From: Bacteroidetes bacterium SB0662_bin_6
GTDB taxonomy: Bacteria > Bacteroidota > Rhodothermia > Rhodothermales > VXPQ01
Length of the DNA: 64,000 nucleotides
NCBI GenBank assembly: GCA_009839485.1
Contig: VXPQ01000046.1
Location: 186,001 to 250,000 of the forward strand
Direction: 5' to 3'
Part shown: in pieces, positions 37,908 through 45,944 of the stretch
Numbering within the stretch: position 1 is the first letter of the stretch
Layout: each line of letters starts with the position of its first letter
The notes under the pieces: generated by a model
What the model was told of the DNA's origin: nothing
The model's input: the letters and a program-made list of their open reading frames with translations, nothing else
Database searches by the model: none
Position numbers and translations under genes: made by a program

Positions 37908-38003
37908 GGTATCCTCCGGGATGCACAATGATTTGCGTTCCTTCCTGTATGATGACAAAAAACAAACCACATTGTTCCTCCCCGCATCCGGCTTCTCCTT
38001 AGT

Positions 38004-38031
38004 AATCACCGCAAAGTTCTCCCCGTTCAGG
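38004..38031 (-). pseudogene. tpiA-like 3'-end remnant, left
   Basis: Twenty-five of 28 bases match the inner part of the tpiA 3' end at 59674-59716 region and read LNGENFAVI on the minus strand, against LKGEDFAAI in TpiA. The stop codon part is not conserved. It lies 40 nt from palindromic repeat copy c and to the left of the HEPN-like pair. Confidence 0.6.
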
Positions 38032-38071
38032 GCGGGCGTCCCCGGCCCCAGCTTCACCCGCGTAGAAATGT

Positions 38072-38104
38072 TTCAATGAGGCCGGAGCTTAATGCTCCGG
38101 AAAT
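38072..38104 (+). repeat. Solitary CRISPR-like palindromic repeat, copy c
   Basis: A 33-nt copy with perfect arms CCGGAGC/GCTCCGG and the same flanks as copies a and b (TTTCAATGAGG, GAAATC). It lies between the left tpiA-like remnant and the 3' end of the HEPN-like gene, about 14 kb from the copies in the tatD island. Confidence 0.75.
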
Positions 38105-38128
38105 CAGGCTCCTCCCGGGAAACACCCC

Positions 38129-38602
38129 TCACGACCTCAACGGTAACAACACATAAATAGCAAAGGTCCGGCGATCTTGTATCGAAGCCTTCCCGAAGCG
38201 ATCGACACAGTTCTCCACCCTGTCAATGTCGCCGACGACTTCCGACCTGTGCAGCGTAACATGCGGGTCGTAATCCGCTTGATGACGCTGGGCCTGCATC
38301 TCACAGAACACCTCTGCAAAATCCTGAATATCCTGAGAAAATCGCCCAATGATCCCTTTGCGCTGGCATCGCTTCCTTGCATCACCGTGTTGCAATGCCC
38401 GATAAGCCTGATTCCACGCCCGCGTATTACGATTCGAATAGCTACGGCCAGCAAGCGCATCCGCGCAATTCTGCGCCAGACAATGAAACAATGCATAGTA
38501 GGCGGTACTCGTTGCTCGCCGCAGATTCACCTGCCTCGGCTTGCGCTTATCGATATAAGCCAATTCCCTTGATGCATCAAGCATGTTTTTTACGTACCGC
38601 AT
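38129..38602 (-). CDS. HEPN-like helical protein, copy 2
   Basis: A 157-aa paralog of the gene at 22926. NLRRATSTAYYALFHCLAQN matches DLRRAVSTTYYALFHCLARS, RHQADYDPHVTLHRSEV matches RHRADYAPDEVLQKSDV, and both end with a DRR(A/T)FA(A/I)Y motif. The start at 38602 aligns with copy 1 and overlaps the upstream partner gene by 26 nt. The R-x5-H of copy 1 is not kept, which argues against a simple HEPN RNase site at that position. Confidence 0.7.
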   Translation of the reverse strand: MRYVKNMLDASRELAYIDKRKPRQVNLRRATSTAYYALFHCLAQNCADALAGRSYSNRNTRAWNQAYRALQHGDARKRCQRKGIIGRFSQDIQDFAEVFCEMQAQRHQADYDPHVTLHRSEVVGDIDRVENCVDRFGKASIQDRRTFAIYVLLPLRS

Positions 38603-38912
38603 AACTCTCCTCCCACTCTGATTTTTCCACAAAGGTAGTAACCGGAAACGTTTCCATACCGAATTCCTCCAGCCCATTGCGAAGATTCCTGTTCAAGCCC
38701 CTCGCCGTTTTGAGATTCAGCAATTCCTGCTCCCCATCGAAAATAACTCGTATCCGAAGATATTCTTCGACTTCGTCATCGAAATAAAACTTTTCCATCT
38801 TCATGACGATATCGTCGAAGACAACATCCGTCTTCAGGCAATCACGCAGTATTTTTTCGACGGCGGATTTTATTTCCGCCTCTTTTTCCTGCAATAACGC
38901 TACGTTCGTCAT
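38577..38912 (-). CDS. Small partner protein of HEPN-like module, copy 2
   Basis: A 111-aa paralog of the gene at 22496: EYLRIRVIFDGEQELLNLKT matches EILRIKIIFDGDQNNLDTRW, and FPVTTFVEKSEWEESY matches YPITSFIEKSEWEDPA. A strong Shine-Dalgarno sequence (AAGGAGGG) precedes the ATG. Its 3' end overlaps the HEPN-like gene, so the two are translationally coupled. Function unknown. Confidence 0.72.
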   Translation of the reverse strand: MTNVALLQEKEAEIKSAVEKILRDCLKTDVVFDDIVMKMEKFYFDDEVEEYLRIRVIFDGEQELLNLKTARGLNRNLRNGLEEFGMETFPVTTFVEKSEWEESYAVRKKHA

Positions 38913-39028
38913 CCCGAATCCCTCCTTTTTTCGAGCTTCAATGCCCTCCTGTAGACCCGCGATAGCGTATTCCGTAACCCATTACCGGTTCCCGTGCGAC
39001 ATTTTCAGCGAATGCCGCTGACTCCCTC

Positions 39029-39044
39029 CCGGCAATATTGCCGG
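39029..39044. other. Perfect 16-bp palindrome
   Basis: CCGGCAATATTGCCGG is a perfect palindrome in the 330-bp gap between the HEPN-like module and arsM. It could be an operator or part of the module's edge. The rest of the gap holds the right tpiA-like remnant and no gene. Confidence 0.35.
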
Positions 39045-39087
39045 AACGTGCGCCACAGGATTCGCCCTAAACTCCTGCCCGCTTTCC

Positions 39088-39130
39088 CTACCCCACCCGC
39101 ACAATCACCCCAAAATCCTCTCCATTCAGG
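39088..39130 (-). pseudogene. tpiA-like 3'-end remnant, right
   Basis: Thirty-seven of 43 bases match the tpiA 3' end (59674-59716), including the TAG stop. The minus strand reads LNGEDFGVIVRVG-stop against LKGEDFAAIVRAG-stop. With the left remnant at 38004 it brackets the HEPN-like module and its palindromic repeat. Confidence 0.75.
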
Positions 39131-39242
39131 AAGGAAACACGAGCAACGGCTTACTGGTTCTCATCACAATCTTTCTCATTGGACGTATCCTGTTGTAACG
39201 GGTGCGCGATCCAAAGGCGCCCATCCCTCAAGGAGGTACAGA

Positions 39243-40112
39243 TTGACCCTCAATGCCACCGAAAGACGCACCGCCGTGCGCGAACGATACGCCCGCGCAG
39301 CCGTGACGGGAGACACCTGCTGCGAGCCCGCAAACGACGACCCTGGAACCGACGGTTCTGCCGCAACCGCCAGCGGCGCGAAAACTACCGCCGACGAGAT
39401 CAGTTGCGCTGTCGGCTACGGCCAGGACGAACTGAACCGCGTCCCCGAGGGCGCCAACCTCGGTCTCGGATGCGGCAACCCTGTGGCGCTGGCGTCGCTG
39501 GCTCCGGGCGAGACCGTGCTCGACCTCGGTTCGGGCGCCGGCTTCGACTGCTTCCTGGCTGCGGAACGCGTCGGGCCCGAGGGCCGGGTCATCGGGGTGG
39601 ACATGACCTCCGAGATGGTGGAACGGGCGCGCGCCAATGCGCTCAAGGGCGGTTTCGCGAACGTCGAGTTCCGGCTGGGCGAGATAGAGGCTCTGCCGGT
39701 GCCCGACGGCGTCGCGGATATCATCATTTCGAACTGCGTCCTCAACCTGTCGGCCAACCGCCCGCGCGTCCTGGCCGAGGCAATGCGCGCGCTCAGGCCC
39801 GGCGGCCGTGTAATGATCTCGGATCTGGTTTCCGATCACCCCATGCCGGACTTCATCGCGCACTCGAAGGCGTCGCTGGTCGGCTGCCTTCCGGTCCAGG
39901 TCGCCGAGTACGAAGCCGACCTCGCCGCTGCGGGATTCACGGACATCAACGTCGAAAAGCGGCAGCGCTATCCGTCCGAGCACATTCTCGCCGATCCCCA
40001 GGTGCAGGCGGTAATCCGCCGCCAACCCGCGCGCGAGGCAGAGGTCCACGCCTTCCTGGAATCGATACACGGGGGAACGATCTGCGCCACAAAGCCGGAG
40101 GCAGCAGAATAA
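39243..40112 (+). CDS. arsM: Arsenite methyltransferase
   Basis: A 289-aa SAM-dependent As(III) methyltransferase that detoxifies arsenite. The methyltransferase core has VLDLGSGAGFDCFLAAERVG. The conserved arsenic-binding cysteines are in DEISCAVGYG, SNCVLNLS and SLVGCLPVQV. A perfect AAGGAGGT lies 5 nt before a TTG at 39243, so I chose TTG as the start; the upstream in-frame ATG at 38994 would run through the tpiA-like remnant. No arsR or ars pump is adjacent. Confidence 0.9.
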   Translation: MTLNATERRTAVRERYARAAVTGDTCCEPANDDPGTDGSAATASGAKTTADEISCAVGYGQDELNRVPEGANLGLGCGNPVALASLAPGETVLDLGSGAGFDCFLAAERVGPEGRVIGVDMTSEMVERARANALKGGFANVEFRLGEIEALPVPDGVADIIISNCVLNLSANRPRVLAEAMRALRPGGRVMISDLVSDHPMPDFIAHSKASLVGCLPVQVAEYEADLAAAGFTDINVEKRQRYPSEHILADPQVQAVIRRQPAREAEVHAFLESIHGGTICATKPEAAE

Positions 40113-40283
40113 CAGGATTCGCCAGTAAGGTCACATCAACCTCGACGTAGAGCGTCTCGCCGATGCCGAGACCGCCTGGAAATCCCCGGCCTGGAAGGGG
40201 CCTCGCCAAAAACACTGTCGAGTACACGATGATCAAGAAAGCCCGAACCGATCACCCCGTTCAGGAGCCCATCGCCTCCCGCT

Positions 40284-41141
40284 ATGCCTGACCTCAACTT
40301 CATACCCCATCCATTGGTTGGAACGCCTTACGGCGCAGCGCTGGACCTGTGCATTATCCTTGCGATCATCGCCTACCTCTTGTCGGTGATCACACGCGAG
40401 TATTCCTGGGTCGACCGCCTCTGGACGACTTGCCCGCCGATCTACTGTTTGATCGTCGCCGCATCGCTGGATTTCGAATCCGCCCGGGTAAACCTGATGA
40501 CGTTGCTCGTTTTATTGTGGGGAGCACGGCTCACCTTCAACTATGCGCGCAAAGGGGGATTCGCCAAAGGCGGGGAAGATTACCGTTGGCTGGAGATCCG
40601 CAAGCGCATCGGCCCCTTTCGGTTTCAGTTGCTGAACCTGGTGTTCATCGCTCCCGGGCAGATGCTCATCGTCTGGCTGTTCACGGCGCCCATACATATT
40701 GCCTGGATGCATCAGGACGCGCCGCTGAATTGGATCGATATCGTGACGGCGCTGGTGTTTTTCACCCTCTGGATCGGAGAAATCGTGGGCGATGAACAGA
40801 TGTGGCGCTTTCAGCAGGAAAAGAAGCACAAGATCGCGGCCGGCGAACCGGTCGGGCAGGGCTTCATAACGTCGGGCCTGTTCGCCTGGTCCCGGCATCC
40901 GAGCTATTTCTGCGAACTCGGCATGTGGTGGAGTTTCTACTGGTTCACGATCGCGGCCTCGGGGCAACTCGTCAATTGGACCATGCCGGGGTTCATTCTG
41001 CTGACCATGGTTTTCTTCGGCTCGTCACGGCTTGCCGAGTCCATCTCGCTTTCCAAATACCCGTCCTATACGGATTATCAGGCGAGCACTCCGCGCATCA
41101 TCCCGTTCACCGGGATAGGCAAGATCAGGCGGTCAGGGTGA
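40284..41141 (+). CDS. DUF1295 (steroid 5-alpha-reductase-like) membrane protein
   Basis: A 285-aa membrane protein with about six helices. YSWVDRLWTTCPPIYCLI, DEQMWRFQQEKKHKIA and GLFAWSRHPSYFCELGMWWS are typical of DUF1295, which shares a fold with steroid 5-alpha reductases and ICMT. The substrate is unknown. It stands 171 nt after arsM. Confidence 0.87.
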   Translation: MPDLNFIPHPLVGTPYGAALDLCIILAIIAYLLSVITREYSWVDRLWTTCPPIYCLIVAASLDFESARVNLMTLLVLLWGARLTFNYARKGGFAKGGEDYRWLEIRKRIGPFRFQLLNLVFIAPGQMLIVWLFTAPIHIAWMHQDAPLNWIDIVTALVFFTLWIGEIVGDEQMWRFQQEKKHKIAAGEPVGQGFITSGLFAWSRHPSYFCELGMWWSFYWFTIAASGQLVNWTMPGFILLTMVFFGSSRLAESISLSKYPSYTDYQASTPRIIPFTGIGKIRRSG

Positions 41142-41231
41142 AGGCCCGGTCTGTTTGCCGGACATGCTATAGAGGACAGCCCGTTCAATAGATTTTGCGG
41201 GCACATTCCATGCTTTAACTCCCCCATGCTA

Positions 41232-41260
41232 TTGACATCATGCCAGCTTCTTCGTAAATG
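41232..41260 (+). promoter_or_regulatory. Candidate sigma-70-type promoter before the sulfatase region
   Basis: TTGACA at 41232-41237 is followed after 17 nt by TAAATG at 41255-41260. The -10 is weak, but the -35 and spacing repeat the layout before the isomerase and TonB genes, and a LacI-like palindrome overlaps the -10. Confidence 0.4.
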
Positions 41261-41272
41261 TTATCGATAACA
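41259..41272. promoter_or_regulatory. LacI-type operator, site A
   Basis: TGTTATCGATAACA is a perfect 14-bp palindrome with a central CG, the usual form of LacI-family operators. It overlaps the -10 of a candidate promoter upstream of the sulfatase fragment, ankyrin, sulfatase and maturase genes. Sites B (47602) and C (59481) share the consensus TGTTANCGNTAACA with one mismatch each. Confidence 0.6.
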
Positions 41273-41295
41273 CCCGCTCTCTGCGAATCGCCACG

Positions 41296-41406
41296 ATGGA
41301 GCGGAGAACATTCTTGCGGCTAACAGGCGCCGACACAACCGCCTTCGTGCTGTCGCAAGGCCTGTCGTGCACTGCAAGAGCAGCTGGTGTCCCAATATCG
41401 TTCTGA
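41296..41406 (+). pseudogene. Orphan Tat signal peptide, remnant of a sulfatase-like gene
   Basis: A 36-codon frame, MERRTFLRLTGADTTAFVLS followed by QGLSCTARAAGVPISF-stop, is a twin-arginine signal peptide (RRTFLR) with no mature protein behind it. The form resembles the signal of Tat-exported sulfatases. It lies 24 nt after operator site A. Most likely the body of a sulfatase gene was deleted, leaving the promoter, operator and signal. Confidence 0.55.
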
Positions 41407-41415
41407 TCAACACCT

Positions 41416-42099
41416 ATGGAAAAGATGCACAGGATCAGGGAAATACGATACGTGGCCGTGATGCTGGTAACCTGCATGCTTGTGGCGGCCCTGACTATCC
41501 AGAATCGCCCTGATGACCTGCTTCATCGCGCCGCGGAGGCGGGAGACCTCGAGACGGTCTCCACGCTCATCGAACAGGGCGCCGACGTGAATGCTCGTAT
41601 AGGCGATTGGACCCCCTTGCATCGCGCGGCGGTGGCGGGGCACGTAGCGATCGCCCGGCGGCTCCTTGCGGCAGGCGCCGAAGTAGATGCCCGGGGCACG
41701 GCCGGATGGACGCCGCTGCACCGGGCAGTGAAGATGGGGCAGGTGGAGATGGCGAGGCTGCTCCTGGCAAGCGGGGCGGATGTACACGCGAAGGGCATCC
41801 ACGGTTGGACGCCACTGCTTCGGGCAGCAATGGCCGGACGGGCTGAAACAGGGCATCTCCTGATTCAAGCCGGAGCCGGGGTCAACCAGAGAAGCATCCA
41901 CAACGGCTGGACCGTGCTGCACTGGACGGCCTTTAGCGGTAGCCTGGAACTGGTCCGATATCTGATCGATGCCGGTGCAGAGGTTCATGCCAGGGCCGGG
42001 ACAGGGCCCACGCCGCAGGGAAATACACCCATGTGGTTGGCAACGCACTACGGCCACGATGAAATCAGAGCACTGCTTCTTGAACAGGCAGGACCGTAA
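41416..42099 (+). CDS. Ankyrin repeat protein, membrane-anchored or exported
   Basis: A 227-aa protein. One N-terminal hydrophobic helix (VAVMLVTCMLVAALTI) is followed by about six ankyrin repeats of the form DLLHRAAEAGDLETVSTLIE, WTPLHRAAVAGHVAIARRLL and WTPLHRAVKMGQVEMARLLL. Such repeats mediate protein-protein contacts. It ends 17 nt before the sulfatase start, so the genes are probably co-transcribed. Confidence 0.87.
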   Translation: MEKMHRIREIRYVAVMLVTCMLVAALTIQNRPDDLLHRAAEAGDLETVSTLIEQGADVNARIGDWTPLHRAAVAGHVAIARRLLAAGAEVDARGTAGWTPLHRAVKMGQVEMARLLLASGADVHAKGIHGWTPLLRAAMAGRAETGHLLIQAGAGVNQRSIHNGWTVLHWTAFSGSLELVRYLIDAGAEVHARAGTGPTPQGNTPMWLATHYGHDEIRALLLEQAGP

Positions 42100-42116
42100 A
42101 ACGAGAGGGGGTATCG

Positions 42117-43673
42117 ATGAACGAACCACGTGATATATCGGGAGGCGCCTTCCGAAAGAACAAACCGGGGGAGCAAAGCCGGCGGGAATTCCTGAAACTG
42201 GCGGCAACCGCCGGTGTGGCCGCTACCGTGCCGGGTCTTTCTGCCTGCCTGGACGATACACCGGACGGACGACCACCCAACGTCATTGTTATCTTCGCCG
42301 ACGACCTGGGCTATGGCGACCTGGCCTGTTACGGCTCGGAAACCATCCGCACGCCCAATCTGGACGGCCTTGCTGCTGAGGGCATGCGCTTCACGGATTT
42401 TCGCGTGACGTGCTCCGTGTGCAGCCCCTCCAGAGCTTCCCTGTTGACCGGGCGCTATCCGTCTCGCTGCGGGATGCCCTATGCTGTGGGCGGGGTCTAT
42501 TCGGACCTGGGCCTGCAAGAAAGCGAAATCACGGTAGCCGGGTTACTTAAGGACGAAGGGTATGCGACGGCCTGTATCGGCAAATGGCACCTCGGCGTAC
42601 CCCAGGGCTTCAATTACCAGACCCACGAGGGATTTACGTCTTCTTCGGAGTTCCACCCGAACCGGCATGGCTTCGACCTCTTCTACGGCATGGTGGGTAA
42701 CTCGAACCCGGATGGATCCACCCCGCTCCTTGAGAACGATGGCATCGTGGATCCGGATGCTCATATCACGACGATTACGGAGCATTTCACCCGACGCGCG
42801 ACCGACTTCATCCGTGCGCACCAGGATCGGCCGTTCTTCATCTATCTCCCCCACACCCGGTCGCACGCCCCGTGGATGGCGAATCCGAGGTTTGCGGGGC
42901 AATCCCGGGACGGTGTCTACGGAGATATGGTGGAGGAGATCGACTGGAGTACGGGCGAGGTGCTGAAAACACTGGACGAGCTCGGCCTCACGGAAAACAC
43001 CCTCGTGATCTTTGCCTCGGATAATGGAGCCAGTCCGTCGCCTACGCATGGATCGAACGCACCGCTGCGCGGCGGGAAAGGCTCTACCTTCGAGGGGGGC
43101 ATGCGCGTACCCTGCATCATGCGCTGGCCCGGTGGGGTCCTTGCCGGGCGAACGAACGCCGCAATGATAAATGTGATGGACCTGTTACCGACGATAGCCG
43201 GCCTGGCAGGGGCCCGCCTGCCGGAAGACCGGGTAATCGACGGAATGGACCTCCGGCCGGTGCTTTCCGGCGCCGAAGAGACCATAGCTCCTGACCGGAT
43301 GTTTTATTACTACAACGGGCTGAACCTGCAAGCCGTGCGTGAGGGCCGGTGGAAGTTGCATCTGCCGCGTCGGTCCGAGATGCTTGTGTGGTGGGATTCA
43401 GGATTGGACGAACTCGAAGCGCCCATGCTTTTCGATCTGGAAACGGATCCCGGCGAAACGAACGACCTGGCTGCGCAGCGCCCGGAGGTTGTTGAGCGGC
43501 TACTGGCGAAGGCCGAACAAATTCGAGCCGAATTGGGATCGTGGGAGCAAGAGGGCAGGGATCAGAAACCCATTGAACACTTGATGGACGACCGCCGCCG
43601 TCTGCGGCACCTGCGAACGCAACAGAGACATCAGGATATGGGAAGGGATGTACCGTCTACCCGATATCGCTAA
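42117..43673 (+). CDS. Sulfatase (formylglycine-dependent), Tat lipoprotein
   Basis: A 518-aa type I sulfatase. A Tat/lipoprotein signal (SRREFLKLAATAGVAATVPG then LSAC) precedes NVIVIFADDLGYGDLACYGS with metal-binding Asp residues. CSVCSPSRASLLTGRYPSR carries the C-x-P-S-R core whose Cys becomes formylglycine, and GKWHLGVP and YLPHTRSHAPW follow. It should remove sulfate from a glycan in the periplasm. The maturase directly downstream would install the formylglycine. Confidence 0.93.
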   Translation: MNEPRDISGGAFRKNKPGEQSRREFLKLAATAGVAATVPGLSACLDDTPDGRPPNVIVIFADDLGYGDLACYGSETIRTPNLDGLAAEGMRFTDFRVTCSVCSPSRASLLTGRYPSRCGMPYAVGGVYSDLGLQESEITVAGLLKDEGYATACIGKWHLGVPQGFNYQTHEGFTSSSEFHPNRHGFDLFYGMVGNSNPDGSTPLLENDGIVDPDAHITTITEHFTRRATDFIRAHQDRPFFIYLPHTRSHAPWMANPRFAGQSRDGVYGDMVEEIDWSTGEVLKTLDELGLTENTLVIFASDNGASPSPTHGSNAPLRGGKGSTFEGGMRVPCIMRWPGGVLAGRTNAAMINVMDLLPTIAGLAGARLPEDRVIDGMDLRPVLSGAEETIAPDRMFYYYNGLNLQAVREGRWKLHLPRRSEMLVWWDSGLDELEAPMLFDLETDPGETNDLAAQRPEVVERLLAKAEQIRAELGSWEQEGRDQKPIEHLMDDRRRLRHLRTQQRHQDMGRDVPSTRYR

Positions 43674-43732
43674 CCCGCATTTTGTCCGGAAGGCCCTCGG
43701 ACATGTGGATAATGGTTGGAAAAGACATCCTC

Positions 43733-45124
43733 ATGAAAAAGGAACATGATCTGAATCCCGTTATGGAGCCTGTAGCGAACGATTCGAAGACGGCCTTCCA
43801 TGTGATGACGAAACCCATCGGGCCGCTTTGCAATCTGGACTGCACATATTGTTTCTATCTGGAGAAGGAAAACCTCTATCCTCAAGCGCAGAAGAAAGCA
43901 GTCTGGTCGATGCAGGACGACGTCCTGGAAACCTATATTCGGCAATACATTGCATCGCAGGACACGCCGGTCGTCAGCTTTGCCTGGCAGGGAGGTGAGC
44001 CCACGCTGCTGGGGGTGGAATATTTCCGAAAGGTCGTAGCTCTCCAGGAAGAATACGCAGACGGCAGGAAAGTCGAGAATGCTTTCCAGACCAACGGGGT
44101 AATTCTTGATGATACGTGGTGCGCTTTCTTTGCGGAGCACAACTTTCTGATCGGGCTTTCCATCGACGGCCCGCGCGCGCTACACGACAGATACCGGGTG
44201 GACAAGGGGGGGCAGCCTACTTTCGATCGGGTGATACAGGGGCTTTCCTATCTGAAGAAATACGACGTGGCCTTTAACACGCTGACGGTCGTCCAGCGTC
44301 ATAACGGAGACTATCCACTTGAGGTCTACCGGTTTTTGAAGGAGATCGGCAGCGGGTTTATGCAATTCATCCCGATTGTAGAGCGTGTGGCAACCGAGCC
44401 GGGGTTGGATCACTTGTCGCTTGTTTCCCCTGATTTTACCTATGAGGCCGTTGTTTCCGAGTGGTCGGTCGAGCCGGAGCAGTATGGCCGGTTCCTGTGC
44501 ACCATCTTCGATGAATGGGTGCGCAATGATGTCGGTCAATACTTCGTCCAACTCTTTGATGTGGCGCTTGAATCCTGGATCGGGAGGCAACCAGGCCTTT
44601 GTGTGTTTCGCGAAACGTGCGGCGATGCGCTCGCGCTCGAGCACAATGGGGATCTCTATTCCTGTGATCACTTCGTCTACCCTGCCAACAAGCTGGGCAA
44701 CATCATGGATAAGCCGCTGCTATCCATGACGAATTCTCTCCAGCAGCAATCATTCGGAGCCGCCAAACAAGACACGCTGCCGGATTACTGCCGTCGGTGT
44801 GACGTGCGTTTCGCCTGCAACGGTGAATGCCCCAAAAAGCGTTTTATGAAGACACCTGACGGCGAAGCAGGATTAAACTACCTGTGTGCCGGTTACAAGA
44901 TGTTCTTCAGGCACATCGACCCCTACATGAGATTCATGGCCGGTCAGCTTTACCGGAGAAGGGCGCCTGCTGACGTCATGGCGTGGTCGCGTTGGCGGGA
45001 TTTTCACGCCAGTGGCAGGCGCATAGGCCGGAATACGCCCTGTCCCTGCGGCAGCGGCAGGAAATACAAGGCGTGTTGCGGCACTTTGAGGAATGGTGGT
45101 GATCAGTTTGCCGGATCTGCATGA
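43733..45124 (+). CDS. Anaerobic sulfatase maturase (radical SAM, SPASM and SEC-C)
   Basis: A 463-aa radical SAM enzyme that converts the sulfatase active-site Cys or Ser to formylglycine. GPLCNLDCTYCFYLEKE gives the CX3CX2C cluster, and SFAWQGGEPTLLG and FQTNGVILDD are family motifs. The Cys-rich SPASM region follows (LPDYCRRCDVRFACNGECPK), and the C-terminus is a SEC-C zinc motif (NTPCPCGSGRKYKACCG). The start is uncertain: ATGs exist at 43703, 43712 and 43733. Its 3' end overlaps the convergent aldolase gene by 22 nt. Confidence 0.92.
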   Translation: MKKEHDLNPVMEPVANDSKTAFHVMTKPIGPLCNLDCTYCFYLEKENLYPQAQKKAVWSMQDDVLETYIRQYIASQDTPVVSFAWQGGEPTLLGVEYFRKVVALQEEYADGRKVENAFQTNGVILDDTWCAFFAEHNFLIGLSIDGPRALHDRYRVDKGGQPTFDRVIQGLSYLKKYDVAFNTLTVVQRHNGDYPLEVYRFLKEIGSGFMQFIPIVERVATEPGLDHLSLVSPDFTYEAVVSEWSVEPEQYGRFLCTIFDEWVRNDVGQYFVQLFDVALESWIGRQPGLCVFRETCGDALALEHNGDLYSCDHFVYPANKLGNIMDKPLLSMTNSLQQQSFGAAKQDTLPDYCRRCDVRFACNGECPKKRFMKTPDGEAGLNYLCAGYKMFFRHIDPYMRFMAGQLYRRRAPADVMAWSRWRDFHASGRRIGRNTPCPCGSGRKYKACCGTLRNGGDQFAGSA

Positions 45125-45891
45125 TCTGATCGGGGCAGATGACGCGCAAGCATGCGCTGCCGATAGTGTTCATCGGTGCGTCCGGCAATGCGATACACCT
45201 CGGATTCATCCATGAAAACCGGCCCTCCGAGGGTCGCGGCGCCGACGAAGATGCGGGCTGCCTTCTCTGCCATGGCCAGCGCCGCGATGACCTCCGTGTG
45301 CTGCGCTCCCAGGGCGATGACACCATGGTTCTCAAGCAAAATGGTCTTGGGCAGTACTCCCGTTATTTTTCTAAACGTCTCTACTTCCCTGGCCATGTAC
45401 CGGGCCAGCGTAAAGCCAGGATCCACGTAGGGTATCAGAACGGATTCCACCCCGCAGTAGACGACTTGGTCGGGAATCACGCGCCGGACGGCAAAGTCCC
45501 GCTTTCGCGGGGAACAGAGCACCTGGTTGACGGCGATAGCATGGGTGTGCCCGATGATCCGGATGCCCGGCAGAGTCAGCAACCAGGCGTGAAACAGGCT
45601 CTCGACCGAGGGCTTGAGCGCGTCCGGATCCGTGCGCACTTCCAATAGCAACCTCTCTATTTCCTCGTCCGTAAGGTCTTTCCCTCCTTCCAGAGCCGCC
45701 AGCAACGGCCGGGCATCAACCCCTACCAGTTCTTCGGGTTTCAGCGTGGACATCCGGGTGCCGCTGGCTTTAATAAGGAAGTGGTGGTCATCCAGCTTGC
45801 CCGAGACATTCCCCTCCCCGGCGATAGCCATATGCCGCCCGTCCCCGAGATCGTGCGCGAGGTCAAGTAACAGGCGACGGATATCTTCCAT
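45103..45891 (-). CDS. Class II aldolase/adducin family protein
   Basis: A 262-aa zinc-dependent aldolase-like protein. AIAGEGNVSGKLDDHHFLIK and KASGTRMSTLKPEEL bind phosphate, GHTHAIAVNQVLCSP supplies the HxH zinc ligands, and LLENHGVIALG supplies the third His. Family members cleave fuculose- or rhamnulose-phosphate, or decarboxylate. It is downstream of the fucose-isomerase-like gene on the same strand, with a 53-nt gap, which supports a role in deoxysugar breakdown. Confidence 0.87.
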   Translation of the reverse strand: MEDIRRLLLDLAHDLGDGRHMAIAGEGNVSGKLDDHHFLIKASGTRMSTLKPEELVGVDARPLLAALEGGKDLTDEEIERLLLEVRTDPDALKPSVESLFHAWLLTLPGIRIIGHTHAIAVNQVLCSPRKRDFAVRRVIPDQVVYCGVESVLIPYVDPGFTLARYMAREVETFRKITGVLPKTILLENHGVIALGAQHTEVIAALAMAEKAARIFVGAATLGGPVFMDESEVYRIAGRTDEHYRQRMLARHLPRSDHADPAN

Positions 45892-45944
45892 GGGGGGCAT
45901 AGGCTTGATGTTCCTTGTTCCCGAAGGGGCCCGCAAACATTCCT

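Noticed and set aside
20354-38104. CRISPR array
   Set aside because: Repeats are kilobases apart with genes between them, so there is no repeat-spacer unit, and no cas genes are seen.
39179-40150. 323-codon frame in another frame of arsM
   Set aside because: Arg-rich out-of-frame translation of arsM; the arsM frame has conserved cysteines and a perfect ribosome site.
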